In this document: positions 23,676-33,725 of the stretch, piece by piece | Layout of the letters: the number at the start of each line of letters is the position of its first letter | Numbering within the stretch: the stretch's first letter is position 1 | NCBI RefSeq assembly: GCF_001580015.1 | Contig: NZ_LSZQ01000047.1 | Location: 1 to 38,955, forward strand | Direction: 5' to 3' | Source of the DNA: Cephaloticoccus primus | GTDB lineage: Bacteria > Verrucomicrobiota > Verrucomicrobiia > Opitutales > Opitutaceae | Length of the DNA: 38,955 nucleotides | Translations under genes and position numbers: made by a program | The notes under the pieces: model-generated | The model's database searches: none | Seen by the model: only the letters and a program-made list of their open reading frames with translations | What the model was told of the DNA's origin: nothing

Positions 23676-24701
23676 ATGGCATTAGTTCGGATTTTCCTCC
23701 TCACCTGTCGTAGACCTACCTTACTGCCACGAGCACTCGACTCGTTGCGGAAGCAAACGTTTACAGACTGGGTCTGTGAATTGCACAACGATGCCCCGGA
23801 AGACGACTCCCCGAAAAGGCTCCTGGATAAGATTAACGACCCACGAATCAGCCTTCACCAGCACAGCGAATCATGGGGAGCAGTAAAGTCCTTTCGGCAT
23901 GCATTTCATGGAGGCGAAGAGGCATTCTCCAGCTTTCTTGAAGATGATAACTGGTGGGAACCCGAGTTTCTAGAGTCTGCCTTAAAAACACTTCAATCTA
24001 ACCCGGACGCCAATCTTGTTTGGGCGAATCTCCATATCTGGCGCGAAAACCCTGATCATTCGTGGTGCCCTACTGGACGCACAATCTGGAAACAGTCTTC
24101 AGAAGATGATGACTCCCCTCGGGTCTTTCGTTCATTTCAGCCCATTCAATGCTTTGATGCATTACACTCCAACGGAGCTACTTTATTCCGAAGCAATATT
24201 TCGCGGGCAGCACCCATTCCGGAAGACACTCCTCTAGCGATTATTGAATGCGTCAGGGAGCGACTTCTCCCAGGAAATTTAATCCTCCTGCCCAAGCCAC
24301 TCGGCTACTTTGCAGTTACACTAAACACTGCACGTCCCACTGATCGTGAATCATGGCTTCGCTCTCAGCTTTTGTGTGCGGCTTCGTATCAACTAACCAT
24401 TCGTCCTGGGAAAGAAGAACTTGCGACTACGTGGGCCACCTTGCGTGAGCAACATCCACCAGGAACGAACTTACTGTTTCATGTCGCTCTCGCCGGTGTA
24501 CGCCCTTGGGCGCTCTTGCGCCATGCAAAAGGGATCGACTGGATTCGATTCCTGCGCGGTTTCCTTTTTCGCCCCCTCACCTCGATACGCGGCCTGCGTT
24601 TCAGAACGAAACACCCCAAAACTTGGGAAGCATTACTATCGCCCCCACCTCGGGCAAAAGAAACCTCCCTCTCGCAATACCTTTACAAGAAAGTTCTCTA
24701 G
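23676..24701 (+). CDS. family 2 glycosyltransferase
   Basis: Predicted nucleotide-sugar glycosyltransferase of 341 residues with a GT-A fold. The N-terminus MALVRIFLLTCRRPTLLPRA fits the start of GT2 enzymes. A W-containing strand, DWVCELHNDA, follows, and the metal-binding acidic motif is EDDNWW at about 89-94. HSNGATLFR may be the acceptor-side loop. The last 100 residues are basic and family-specific. Sugar and acceptor cannot be told; a surface polysaccharide is likely. It is clearly less GC-rich than the flanking clusters and stands beside a broken methyltransferase, which suggests a horizontally acquired glycan-modification segment. The leader has no Shine-Dalgarno motif. Confidence 0.85.
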   Translation: MALVRIFLLTCRRPTLLPRALDSLRKQTFTDWVCELHNDAPEDDSPKRLLDKINDPRISLHQHSESWGAVKSFRHAFHGGEEAFSSFLEDDNWWEPEFLESALKTLQSNPDANLVWANLHIWRENPDHSWCPTGRTIWKQSSEDDDSPRVFRSFQPIQCFDALHSNGATLFRSNISRAAPIPEDTPLAIIECVRERLLPGNLILLPKPLGYFAVTLNTARPTDRESWLRSQLLCAASYQLTIRPGKEELATTWATLREQHPPGTNLLFHVALAGVRPWALLRHAKGIDWIRFLRGFLFRPLTSIRGLRFRTKHPKTWEALLSPPPRAKETSLSQYLYKKVL

Positions 24702-24783
24702 GTCAGGGTGGCCCATCCGCATAGAGCAGCGCCCCCCAAAAAAAACTCCAGATACAAACTAAAAAATCAAGAAAACCCTGGCG

Positions 24784-25587
24784 TCACAATTTTTGAAAAA
24801 CGCGATTATGCCAGACGTTAAGGCTATTTTCAAATCCGAGCGGTTCAAGCTCTTCTAAAGCAGCCGCCACCTCTTTATATCCTTTGGGAAGGTGATCATT
24901 CCCGGGGAGACCGAAGCCCGCATCGTCGGCTACTAACCAACCACCCGGGACTACCTTTGGCCCATAGGTTTTGAAATCGTGGCGTGCCCCAGCTTCACTG
25001 TGGTCACCGTCGACGAAAATGACTTCATATTTCGAATCGCGCAGGCTTTCGATAATTCGGGGATCTGTCGAATAGCCACGATGAAGGAGGAGCTGATTAA
25101 AATCGAGTTTATAATGTGAAAAAAACTGCGAATACAGCCCTCGTAGTCTTCATCCGGATGAAAATTCCCAACGTCGTCTTGCTCTCTATAGCTACGACTG
25201 ATCTTCCTTCTTATTCTTTGAATCAGACGCCCACCCCAAGGTCTTGGATTACCTTCGAGCGGCGAAATCGCACTCACTTCAATCTCGATATTCAGTTCCT
25301 CTGCAAGCTTCGCCCAAAGGGCAAGGAGCTGCCCTTTATACACGCCAATTTCTAAAACCCGGATTTTCCCAAACCTCTTTGCTGCTGCGACAAGTAGACT
25401 CGCCCACATCGCATCAAAAGCCGGCTCCCCATAGCCGAGGTTATTGGCACGAACATAACTGCGATGTGCCGACAAAAGCGGGCATGCATCCCCTGCCTGT
25501 GTCAGGCGGTTCAAGATCGCCTCATTGCAGGAAGCTGCATTCGTATAGGAGCCGACCAGCTCCTCAAAATCAAGGGGGGGGGGACAT
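24784..25587 (-). pseudogene. class I SAM methyltransferase, disrupted at two homopolymers
   Basis: The pieces assemble into one methyltransferase-24-like protein. The N-terminal part reads DFEELVGSYTNAASCNEAIL, then the SAM motif VLEIGVYKGQLLALW. The C-terminal part, in a different frame, reads VIFVDGDHSEAGARHDFKTY, then VVPGGWLVADDAG, ending NVWHNRVFQKL at a TGA (24784-24786). The frames join only if one base is added or reread at the run of seven A (25119-25125 on the plus strand). An ATG at 25587 reaches the N-terminal frame only if the run of ten G (25574-25583) is eleven or eight long. Real decay, phase variation or homopolymer sequencing error are all possible. It faces the glycosyltransferase gene convergently, 82 bases away. 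Confidence 0.75.
25574..25583 (-). repeat. homopolymer C10 tract at a start codon
   Basis: Ten consecutive C residues on the coding strand start two bases after an ATG (25585-25587) of the broken methyltransferase gene. With ten Cs the ATG is out of frame with the protein by one base; with eight or eleven it would be in frame. Such tracts are classic slipped-strand phase-variation switches, but they are also common sequencing errors. Confidence 0.6.
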
Positions 25588-25626
25588 AGTTCTGGGGGTC
25601 ATAATTTTTGGGGAAATCTCAGTGTG

Positions 25627-27039
25627 TTATATCAGTGGGTCGGGGGTGCCGGTGGCCTGGCGCAGGGTCGCCAGTGCGACGTTGTAGCGGTAGGTCGCTT
25701 GCAACTGGTTGAGGCGGGCGCGGGTCAGCTCCACCTGGCTTGTGAGCACGTCGAGCTGCGTCGCCGTGCCTGCCGAGTAGCGCACGCGGGCCAGCCGCAG
25801 CGCCTCATCGGCTTGCTCGACGACCGCCGCGGAGGCCGAGACGAGCTCCTGCGCCTCGATCAGAGAGGAGTGTGCGCGGCGCACTTCGACGTCTATTGCC
25901 AACTCCGTTTCCTCAAGGGCGAGGCGGGTTTGCACGAGCCGCGATTTCGCCTGGGCGGTGCGGCCCGCCGTCGCGCGGCCATCAAAAATCGCCCACTGGG
26001 TTTGCAGTCCCGCCGTCCAGCCGTCGCGCCGATCACTCCAGCCCGTGCCCGGGCCGCCGCGCTGCCAGTCGTAGCGACCGTAGGCCGAGACGCGCGGCAG
26101 GGCGCCCGAGCGGCTGGCGACGACTTGCTGTTCGCCCGCTTCGGCTAGTTTGGCGAGGCGCTGGAGCTCAGGACGCTGTACACGAGCCGCACCGAGCGCG
26201 TTGGCGAGGTCGGCCTGGTCGGCCTGCGCCCGGCCTTCCAGCGCGAGCTCGCCCGCGAGCGGCGGCAGCGTGCTGCCCGCTCCGCGCGGGCTGCCGCCAG
26301 CCCGAGCACTCAGGCCCAGAGCGCGGCGCAGCTCTTCAATCGCGAGCCGGTAGTCGTTGCGCGCGGTAATGAGGTCGGGCTGGCCGTTGGCGAGGGCGAC
26401 CTGGGCGCGCAGGACTTCAAAGTTGGAAACCGAGCCCGCCTCGAAGCGGCTCTGCGCGTCCTTTAGCTGCTCTTCGAGGAGCTTTACGTTTTCCTCCTGC
26501 ACGCCGACCTGCTCCTTGGCGAGCAGAGCGCTGTAAAAGAGCGTGCGCACGGTGAGCAGCGTCTCGTTGACGATGGATTGGAGCTCAAGCTCCGCGGCCT
26601 GCACCGTGAGCCGCGCGCTGCGGGTCGAGGCCACTACGCTGCCACCCGAGTAAACGAGCTGCGTCGCCTGCGCGGACATGCCCCAGTTGCGGTTTTGCGG
26701 CGGCGATCCTGCCGAGAGTTCCTTGTCGTTTGCCGAGACATCACCGCTCACTGCAAGGTTGGGAATCTGTTGCGAACGGACTTCTAGGACGACGCCGTGT
26801 TGCTGGCGGATGCGCTCACGCGCTTGGGCAATCCCGGGGTTGTGGTCGAGCGCGTAGCGCAGCGCATCGGGCAGCGTGAGAAACGGCGTGGGCAGATTGG
26901 CCACACGCGGCGCAGCTTCCGTCGCTCGTGTGGGCACTGGAGAAGCAGGCTGGGCAATCGCAGACGATGCGGAGACGAGCGCGGCCAGGCTGGTGAGCAG
27001 GACCGGCGCCGCGCGGAAAATCGGAAAGCGGGACTTCAT
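25627..27039 (-). CDS. TolC-family outer-membrane efflux channel
   Basis: Outer-membrane factor forming the exit duct of a tripartite pump. The 470-residue product has a signal peptide (basic start, hydrophobic 10-24, cleavage after AIA at 29). Two OEP repeats follow, with LPDALRYALDHNPGIAQARERI near 70-91 and LRLARVRYSAGTATQLDVLTSQVELTRARL near the C-terminus. The frame is open to 27270, but the ATG at 27039 gives a proper signal peptide. It is the third gene of the efflux operon, 82 bases after the pump gene. The leader is pyrimidine-rich without a Shine-Dalgarno motif. Confidence 0.92.
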   Translation of the reverse strand: MKSRFPIFRAAPVLLTSLAALVSASSAIAQPASPVPTRATEAAPRVANLPTPFLTLPDALRYALDHNPGIAQARERIRQQHGVVLEVRSQQIPNLAVSGDVSANDKELSAGSPPQNRNWGMSAQATQLVYSGGSVVASTRSARLTVQAAELELQSIVNETLLTVRTLFYSALLAKEQVGVQEENVKLLEEQLKDAQSRFEAGSVSNFEVLRAQVALANGQPDLITARNDYRLAIEELRRALGLSARAGGSPRGAGSTLPPLAGELALEGRAQADQADLANALGAARVQRPELQRLAKLAEAGEQQVVASRSGALPRVSAYGRYDWQRGGPGTGWSDRRDGWTAGLQTQWAIFDGRATAGRTAQAKSRLVQTRLALEETELAIDVEVRRAHSSLIEAQELVSASAAVVEQADEALRLARVRYSAGTATQLDVLTSQVELTRARLNQLQATYRYNVALATLRQATGTPDPLI

Positions 27040-27121
27040 AGGCACAGGGAGAAAACGGCTGCGATTGACTGGGGGGAAGTGTGATCGGGCGGGCGTGGGC
27101 GTAGGGAGGAACGGACGGGCT

Positions 27122-30100
27122 CTAGATCGCGGGCGCATTGTCGGAAATGCCAGCCTGCACTTCGCGCGCGTGCTCGAGCTCGGTCGCCCGCTTATGGTCG
27201 CGGGCGATCGCCATGTAAACAGAAGGCACGATGAAGAGCGTAAAGACTGTCCCGATCGCCATCCCTGCAACGAGCACGAGACCGATCGAGTTGCGCGCGG
27301 CGGCCCCCGCCCCCGTCACAAAAACCAGCGGCATGTGACCGAAGACCGTCGCCGCCGTGGTCATCAAGATCGGCCGCAGGCGCAGCGAGGCGGCCTCGAT
27401 CAGCGCCTCAAACTTTTCTTTGCCTTCGATCTGAAGCGTGTTGGCAAACTCGACGATCAGGATGCCGTTTTTGGCGATCAGGCCGATCAGTGTCACGAGG
27501 CCGACTTGCGAGTAAATGTTAAGCGAAGTCGCCCCCAGGAAGGTGAAGGAGAGCGCGCCAAACATCGCCAGTGGCACCGAGCCGAGCAGCACGATGAAGG
27601 GGTCGCGGAAGCTCTCAAACTTCGCCGCGAGCACCAGATAGATGAGGATCAGCGCGAGGATCAGCGTCGTCGTGAGTGCCTCGCCCTCCTGCCGGAGTTG
27701 GCGCGACTCGCCGCCGTAGTCCATGAAGTAGTCGCTCGGCGCAACCTCGCGCATGGCGTCCTCAAAGACTTTCAGTGCCTGGTCGAGCGTCACGCCCGGG
27801 AGCGGCTGGCCGGAAATAATCGCGGCATTGAGCTGCTGGAATCGCTCGACCTGGCGTGGCTGGGCCGAGGTCTCGAAGGTCGCAAAGGTGCTCAGCGGGA
27901 TCAGCCGCCCGTCGGGGCCGCTGACGTGGATGTCGCCGAGCTGCTCCACGTTGAGCCGCTCGGAGCGTTTGATCTGGGGAATGACCTTGTAGCTGCGCCC
28001 CTGGATGCTGAAGCGGTTTACGTAGCCGCCGCCCAGCAGCGAGCCGAGATCGGCGCCGATCTGCTGCATGTCGAGCCCCAGCGCAGCCGCCTTGTCGCGG
28101 TCGATGATGAGCTGGGCCTCGGGCCGGTCGAAGCGCAGGCCCGTAAACGCAAACATGAGCTTGCCGGACTGGAGCGCGCGCTGGAGCACGGCTTGGGCGA
28201 CTTCGTTGACCTGCTCGGGCGCAGCGGTCGAGGCGACAACAAAGGAAACCGGAAAACTGGAGCCGCCCGGCAGCCCCGGAGGCACGGCCGAAAACACTTC
28301 CATGCCTCCAACCGCGGAGAGCTTGGCACTGTTTTCCTGGAAGACCTCCTTGGTCGTGCGCGTGCGCTGGCCCCAAGGCTTGAGCACCAGTCCCGCAAAG
28401 CCAAAGCCCGGACCCACCACCATGAAGGTCTCGCTCTTCTCGGGCACCTGCTGGAATTGGCGCTCGATGTCATTGGCGTAGAGCATGACCTGCTCGACAG
28501 TCGCATTGGGCGGCGGCTGGAGGATGCCAAAGAGGAAGGACTGGTCCTCCTCGGGCGCGAGCTCGCTCTGCGAGAACATGAACATCGGCCCCAGCAGCAG
28601 CGGCACCACGATGATGATGAACAGCGTCACCACCCAGTTGAAGCGCGGGACGGCCAACCATGCGCGCAACACCCGCGCGTAGCGGCGGCGCAGCCCGCCG
28701 AAGCGCTTGTCGAGCCAGGCCGAAAAGCCGCTCGTGTGATGCCCCGCCGGGATGATTCGCGAAGCCATCATCGGCGAGAGCGTCAGCGCGACCACGCCGG
28801 AAATCAGCACCGCACCCGCCAGAGTAAACGCGAACTCGCGGAACAGCGCGCCCGTGAGCCCGCCCTGAAAACCAATCGGCGCATAGACGGTGACCAGCGT
28901 GATCGTCATCGCGATAACGGGGCTCACCAGCTCGCGCGCGCCCTTGATCGCCGCCTCGAAGGGCGTCTGCCCTTCGCGCACGTGGCGCTCGATATTCTCG
29001 ACGACCACAATCGCATCATCGACCACGATTCCCACCGCCAGCACGATCGCCAGCAGCGTGAGCAAGTTCACCGTGAAACCGAGGAGCAGCATCAGGAAAA
29101 CCGCACCGACCAGCGACAGCGGCATCGCCACAACCGGAATCAGCACCGCGCGGAAAGAGCCGAGGAACAGGTAAAGGACGATGATGACGATCAGCATCGT
29201 CTCGCCCAGCGTGGAGATAATCTCGGTAATCGCGTCCTGGATGTAGAGCGAGGAGTCGTGCGCGACATGCCCGTGGACGCCGGGTGGCAGTGCGGGGAAG
29301 ATCTCCGTCTCCAGCACGTGGTTCACCTCGCGCAGCACGGTGAGCGTGTTGGCCGTGGGCAACACGGCGACTTCGATAAACGTTGCCGGTAGCCCATCAG
29401 TTCGCGCCTCGCTGTCGTAACTCTCGGCACCGAGCTCCACATCGGCCACGTCACCCAGCCGCACCACCACCCCGCCCTCTTCGCGCAAGACCAGTTGCTG
29501 AAACTCCTCCACCGTGCGCAGGTCGGTATTTGCGGTCAGGCTCACGCTGACCATCTCGCCCTTGGTGCTGCCGAGCGCGGACAGGAAGTTGTTACTGGCG
29601 AGAGCCTGGCGAACCTGGGTCGCGCTGATGTTGAGCGCGGCGAGTTTCTCGGGCTTTAGCCAAACGCGCATGGCGAAGGTGCGGCCGCCGGCCACCTCTG
29701 CCTTCTGGATGCCCTGCACTGCGGCGAGTCGCGGCTGCACGACGCGCGTCAGGTAGTCGGTCACCTGGTTGGGCTCCAGATCCTCCGACGTGAAATTGAC
29801 ATACATGTCCGCCATCTGCGAGTCGGCGGGAGCGATATCGATGAGCGGTTCTTCGGAGCCGGGCGGCAGGTCGCTTTTGACCTGGTTAACCTTGGAGGTG
29901 ATCTGCGCCAGCGCGGCAGTCGGGTCGTAGTTGAGCTTCAGGCGGACAGTGATCGTGGAGGAGCCCGCGCTGCTGCTCGACTCCAGATAATCGATGCCGT
30001 CGGCACTCGCGATGGCACGCTCAAGCGGCGTCGTGATGAAGCCGTTTACGAGGTCGGCACTCGCCCCGACGTAGATCGTGCGCACGGTCACCACCGACAC

Positions 30101-30223
30101 GTCGCTGCGCGGGAACTGCCGCACGCTGAGCGCACGGTAAGACTGCACGCCGAGGATGAGAATGACCAAGCTCACCACAATCGCGAGGACGGGGCGCTTG
30201 ATGAAAATATCGGTAAACTTCAT
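27122..30223 (-). CDS. RND-family efflux pump, inner-membrane permease (AcrB/MexB type)
   Basis: Proton-driven inner-membrane pump of 1033 residues that exports small hydrophobic compounds through a TolC channel. It starts MKFTDIFIKRPVLAIVVSLV, typical of the family, followed by the first periplasmic domain. Proton-relay residues are visible: VDDAIVVVENIERH (two Asp near 402-403) and GLIAKNGILIVEFAN (Lys near 919). Twelve membrane segments fit the hydrophobic pattern. The substrate is unknown. The Asp-Asp/Lys set fits HAE1 multidrug pumps rather than heavy-metal RNDs. It is the middle gene of the operon. Confidence 0.95.
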   Translation of the reverse strand: MKFTDIFIKRPVLAIVVSLVILILGVQSYRALSVRQFPRSDVSVVTVRTIYVGASADLVNGFITTPLERAIASADGIDYLESSSSAGSSTITVRLKLNYDPTAALAQITSKVNQVKSDLPPGSEEPLIDIAPADSQMADMYVNFTSEDLEPNQVTDYLTRVVQPRLAAVQGIQKAEVAGGRTFAMRVWLKPEKLAALNISATQVRQALASNNFLSALGSTKGEMVSVSLTANTDLRTVEEFQQLVLREEGGVVVRLGDVADVELGAESYDSEARTDGLPATFIEVAVLPTANTLTVLREVNHVLETEIFPALPPGVHGHVAHDSSLYIQDAITEIISTLGETMLIVIIVLYLFLGSFRAVLIPVVAMPLSLVGAVFLMLLLGFTVNLLTLLAIVLAVGIVVDDAIVVVENIERHVREGQTPFEAAIKGARELVSPVIAMTITLVTVYAPIGFQGGLTGALFREFAFTLAGAVLISGVVALTLSPMMASRIIPAGHHTSGFSAWLDKRFGGLRRRYARVLRAWLAVPRFNWVVTLFIIIVVPLLLGPMFMFSQSELAPEEDQSFLFGILQPPPNATVEQVMLYANDIERQFQQVPEKSETFMVVGPGFGFAGLVLKPWGQRTRTTKEVFQENSAKLSAVGGMEVFSAVPPGLPGGSSFPVSFVVASTAAPEQVNEVAQAVLQRALQSGKLMFAFTGLRFDRPEAQLIIDRDKAAALGLDMQQIGADLGSLLGGGYVNRFSIQGRSYKVIPQIKRSERLNVEQLGDIHVSGPDGRLIPLSTFATFETSAQPRQVERFQQLNAAIISGQPLPGVTLDQALKVFEDAMREVAPSDYFMDYGGESRQLRQEGEALTTTLILALILIYLVLAAKFESFRDPFIVLLGSVPLAMFGALSFTFLGATSLNIYSQVGLVTLIGLIAKNGILIVEFANTLQIEGKEKFEALIEAASLRLRPILMTTAATVFGHMPLVFVTGAGAAARNSIGLVLVAGMAIGTVFTLFIVPSVYMAIARDHKRATELEHAREVQAGISDNAPAI

Positions 30224-30374
30224 AAAAGGCAGAGAGGCGGAGACCGGAAACAGGAGCGGCTGGAAAAGCGACTGGCGACGGGCAGCGCGGCGAGGACGAA
30301 GCAGGGAACGAGCGAACGAGTCGGGGCTACCAAGACCGCGCGCCCCACGGTTTTGTTGCGCGAGGCGCAGCCTA

Positions 30375-31490
30375 CTAGCTGTCCGGAAGCGCAGGCTCCG
30401 GATTGGAGGAAGGCTGGACGGTGTTATTGATCACCACCGGAGAGCGATTTTGCAGTTTGGTGAGCCCGCCGACCACCACCTGCTCGCCGGGCTTCACACC
30501 GGAGAGGATCGCCACCTGGCTGCCGCGGCGCGGGCCCACTTTTACAAATTGCTGACGCACGACGAGCCCTTCGGCCCCATCTTCGCGCGGCTCCACGATG
30601 AAGACCGCGTCGCCATAAGAGTTGAAGGAAATCGCCGTCGTGGGGAGCGTCACGTAGCGCGCGACCTTGGGCATCACGACCTGCGCCTTGGCAAACATCC
30701 CGGGGCGCAGGCGCCCGTCGGGGTTGGCGAGCGTGGCCTGCACCTGCACGTTGCGCGTCGCGCTGTCGACCTGCGGGTTGATCGCGGTGAGCCGCCCCTC
30801 GAAGCGCTCCCCCTCAAACGCATCCACGCTGATCTTCACCTCCTGCCCCACTTCAAGCGCGGTGAGCCGCTGCTGCGGCAGCGAGAAATCGACATAGATC
30901 GGGTCGAGCGAAAACAGCGGCACGACCGCCTGCCCGCCGCGCACGAATTGGCCAAAGTTTACCGCGCGGATACCGAGCCGTCCGGCGAAAGGCGCGCGCA
31001 GGGTTTTCTTTTCAATCATGGCCTTGATGGCAGCGACCTGCGCCTCGGCAGAGTCGAGCGCGGCACGCGCGGTGTCGTACTCGGCGCGCGAGTTGGCCTC
31101 CTGTTTGCGCAGGCCGGCGGCGCGCTCGTAGTTGATCCGCGCCAGCGCGGCGCTGGCCTCCGCATCGGCAAGCTGCGCACGCTCTGTCGATGTGTCCTGG
31201 CGCAAGAGCAGGTCACCCGCGTTGACGCGCGCGCCGGACTCGAAGGCGATTTCGACCACTTTCCCCTCAAGCTCGGTCTCCACCATGATCCCCTGCACCG
31301 CGCTCAGCGTGCCAATCGTCTGAAGCGTCTGCTCCCAGTCTTGCTCTTCGGCGATTGTGCTGACGACGGCCGAGGGCGGCGGCGTGAAGTCCTGCGCCAT
31401 CACGGCGCGGACTTGGGTGACCTTCACAAAGACAATCGCGCCGATCAGCGCGAAGGCCCCGAGCAGGAAAAGTGCAGAGCGTTTAAACAT
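30375..31490 (-). CDS. RND efflux periplasmic adaptor (membrane fusion protein)
   Basis: Periplasmic adaptor of 371 residues linking the RND pump to the TolC channel. It has one N-terminal membrane segment (about 7-26) with no lipobox. The barrel-sandwich/lipoyl half follows (VETELEGKVVEIAFESGARVNAGDLL), then an alpha-helical hairpin with repeated Ala/Glu/Arg heptads (about 100-160). The second lipoyl half has TLRAPFAGRLGIRAVNFGQFV, and beta-barrel and membrane-proximal domains follow. It is first in the three-gene operon. No TetR or two-component regulator is in the window. The leader CTCTTTCGCTCTCCC precedes the ATG, again without a Shine-Dalgarno motif. Confidence 0.93.
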   Translation of the reverse strand: MFKRSALFLLGAFALIGAIVFVKVTQVRAVMAQDFTPPPSAVVSTIAEEQDWEQTLQTIGTLSAVQGIMVETELEGKVVEIAFESGARVNAGDLLLRQDTSTERAQLADAEASAALARINYERAAGLRKQEANSRAEYDTARAALDSAEAQVAAIKAMIEKKTLRAPFAGRLGIRAVNFGQFVRGGQAVVPLFSLDPIYVDFSLPQQRLTALEVGQEVKISVDAFEGERFEGRLTAINPQVDSATRNVQVQATLANPDGRLRPGMFAKAQVVMPKVARYVTLPTTAISFNSYGDAVFIVEPREDGAEGLVVRQQFVKVGPRRGSQVAILSGVKPGEQVVVGGLTKLQNRSPVVINNTVQPSSNPEPALPDS

Positions 31491-31635
31491 GGGAGAGCGA
31501 AAGAGCGGGAAAAATGCGGAAACTTTGGGAAATCAAACGGGAGAAACGAGAAACGGACAGTCGCCCAAAAAGCGACTGCGCCGCAGCAGTTAAAAGCCAC
31601 CGTGATTTTGGCGGCGCAGCGATTAGGTGGCCTTA

Positions 31636-31656
31636 TGCCACACTAAGTGTGCGGCA
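31636..31656 (-). terminator. hairpin directly after transketolase
   Basis: On the minus strand, directly after the transketolase TAG, a stem of CACAC and GTGTG with loop TTA is extended by outer TGC/GCA pairing around a bulge. There is no T run, so it is at best a weak or Rho-assisted terminator. The 3-base loop resembles those in the repeat element. Confidence 0.3.
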
Positions 31657-33651
31657 CTAAGCCAGGTCGCGGGCAGCAGCGACGAGGGCCTCCGTCGTGA
31701 TCCCCAGCTCCTTGAAGATCACCGGCCCCGGTGCGCTCAGGCCGAAACGGTCGATGCCGATGACCTTGCCGCGCGGGCCCACGTATCGGTGCCACAGCGC
31801 GGTGACGCCCGCCTCGATCGCCACGCGGCGCTCGCAGGTGCTGGGCAACACGCTCTCGCGGTACTCGGGCGACTCGCGCTCGAAGCGCTCCATTGAGGGC
31901 ATCGACACGACGCGCACGCCACTGCCGAGCTCACGCGCGGCGGCGACTGCGAGGTGCAGCTCGCTGCCCGTCGCCAGCAAAATGTGCGTCAGCGGCGTGG
32001 TCTCGCGCACCGCCACGTAGCCGCCGCGCTGCACGCCTTCGCGGCGCACCTGGGCGGGGATTTCGTTGAGCAGCGGCACGGCCTGGCGGCTGAGCGCGAT
32101 CAGGGTGGGCCCATCCTCGCGCGAGAGCGCCGCAGCGTAGGCGCCCACGACTTCCTCGGCATCTCCCGGGCGGATCACGTCAAAGCCCGGGATCAAGCGC
32201 AGCGCAGAAACGGTCTCGACCGGCTGGTGCGTCGGCCCGTCCTCACCCACGCCGATCGAGTCGTGCGTGTAGATGTAAACGACCGGCAGCTTCGTGAGCG
32301 CGGCCAGCCGCATCGCGGGGCGCGAGTAGTCTGCAAAAACCAGAAAGGTCGCAACGCTCGGGCGGAAGAGCCCGTCGTAAGCGATGCCGTTGGCAATCGC
32401 GGCCATCGCGTGTTCGCGAATCCCGAAGCGGATGTTGCGCCCGCTCCGCGCGGCGGGCTCGAAGTCCGAAGAGCTGGCGATGTAGTTGAGAGTCGAGCCG
32501 TAGAGATCGGCACTGCCGCCGATGAGAAGCGGCATCTGCTCGGCGAGCGGCTGGAGCACATCTCGCCCCGCAGCGCGCGTGCCGCCATGCTTCGCATCCG
32601 CCGGAAACGGAGGCACCGCAGCGAGGAGTTGCGCCGCGCTCGGCGCCTTGGCCGAGCCGTCGAGCTCGGCAGCCTTTTCCGGATTCGCCGCGCGCCACGC
32701 CTTGTAGCCGCGCTGCCACTTGTTGGCGGCGCGGGTGGCGCGCTTTTTCTGCGCGTCGAAATAAGCGCGCACATCCTCGCTCACGTAGAAAAGTTCATCG
32801 GCAGGCAAGCCGAGCCGCGCGCGCGCCGCTTCGGCAAACTTGGCCCCACCTTCGCCGTGGCCCTTGGATGTGCCCTCGACCTCGGCGATGCCCTTGCCGA
32901 TCACGGTTTTTGCAATGATGAGCTGGGGCTTTCCGGTCTTCGTGCGACGCGCCTTTTTCAGGGCTTTAACGGCAGCCTCGATATCGTGCCCATCAATCGT
33001 CTGCACGTCCCAGCCCAGTGCCTTGAAGCGTACGGCAGCGTTGAGGCTCTGCGTCTTGTCGGCCATCGCGTCGAGCGTCACGTCGTTGGCGTCGTAGATG
33101 AGGATGAGATTGTCGAGCCGCTGGTGCGCGGCGAACTCCATCGCCTCCAGCGCGACGCCTTCCTGCATGCAGCCGTCACCCGCCAGGCAGATCACGCGGT
33201 AGTCGAAGAGCGGATGCTCGGGCGTGTTGAAGCGCGCCGCCGCCATTTTTCCGGCGACTGCCATTCCCACCGCGTTGGCGATTCCCTGCCCGAGCGGGCC
33301 CGTCGTAGACTCGACGCCCGGCGTTTCGCGAAACTCGGGATGGCCCGGAGTCCTGGAATGGAGCTGGCGAAAGGACTGGAGATCCTCGCGCGAAACCTCG
33401 TAGCCGCTGAGGTGCAGCCACGCGTAAAGAAACATCGAGCCGTGCCCCGCAGAGAGGACGAAACGGTCGCGCCCGCGCCAGCGCGGTTGATCGGGGCAAT
33501 GCACAAGCGCACTACCAAAGAGGGCAGCGCCGAGCTCGGCGGCCCCGAGCGGAAGTCCCAAATGCCCCGAAGAGCACTTGTGTACGGCGTCAATGGCGAG
33601 GCCACGGGCCTGGTTTGCAGCTTTGGCGAGAATGTCGGTCGGGAGGCTCAT
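31657..33651 (-). CDS. tkt: transketolase
   Basis: Thiamine-diphosphate enzyme that moves two-carbon ketol units between sugar phosphates in the pentose phosphate pathway. The 664-residue product has [12 protein letters not shown] near 30-41 and the thiamine-diphosphate motif GDGCMQEG (158-165) ending at YDANDVTLD (186-194). [20 protein letters not shown] and [16 protein letters not shown] in the pyrimidine domain follow, with a full C-terminal domain. Length is normal. It is monocistronic: repeat copy B lies upstream and a hairpin follows the stop. The leader has no Shine-Dalgarno motif. Confidence 0.95.
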   Translation of the reverse strand: MSLPTDILAKAANQARGLAIDAVHKCSSGHLGLPLGAAELGAALFGSALVHCPDQPRWRGRDRFVLSAGHGSMFLYAWLHLSGYEVSREDLQSFRQLHSRTPGHPEFRETPGVESTTGPLGQGIANAVGMAVAGKMAAARFNTPEHPLFDYRVICLAGDGCMQEGVALEAMEFAAHQRLDNLILIYDANDVTLDAMADKTQSLNAAVRFKALGWDVQTIDGHDIEAAVKALKKARRTKTGKPQLIIAKTVIGKGIAEVEGTSKGHGEGGAKFAEAARARLGLPADELFYVSEDVRAYFDAQKKRATRAANKWQRGYKAWRAANPEKAAELDGSAKAPSAAQLLAAVPPFPADAKHGGTRAAGRDVLQPLAEQMPLLIGGSADLYGSTLNYIASSSDFEPAARSGRNIRFGIREHAMAAIANGIAYDGLFRPSVATFLVFADYSRPAMRLAALTKLPVVYIYTHDSIGVGEDGPTHQPVETVSALRLIPGFDVIRPGDAEEVVGAYAAALSREDGPTLIALSRQAVPLLNEIPAQVRREGVQRGGYVAVRETTPLTHILLATGSELHLAVAAARELGSGVRVVSMPSMERFERESPEYRESVLPSTCERRVAIEAGVTALWHRYVGPRGKVIGIDRFGLSAPGPVIFKELGITTEALVAAARDLA

Positions 33652-33725
33652 GAAGTGTAAAAATGCGGAGGTCTAGGCACTGGCTCGCCAGCCGCAAGGG
33701 TCTTATTGCGCGGAGTCTGCCCCTT

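Noticed and set aside
26876-29392. Very long plus-strand open frame (838 codons) opposite the RND pump and TolC genes
   Set aside because: It is antisense to two well-supported genes, rich in Arg, His and Gln, and has no recognisable domain. Long antisense frames are expected in GC-rich DNA.
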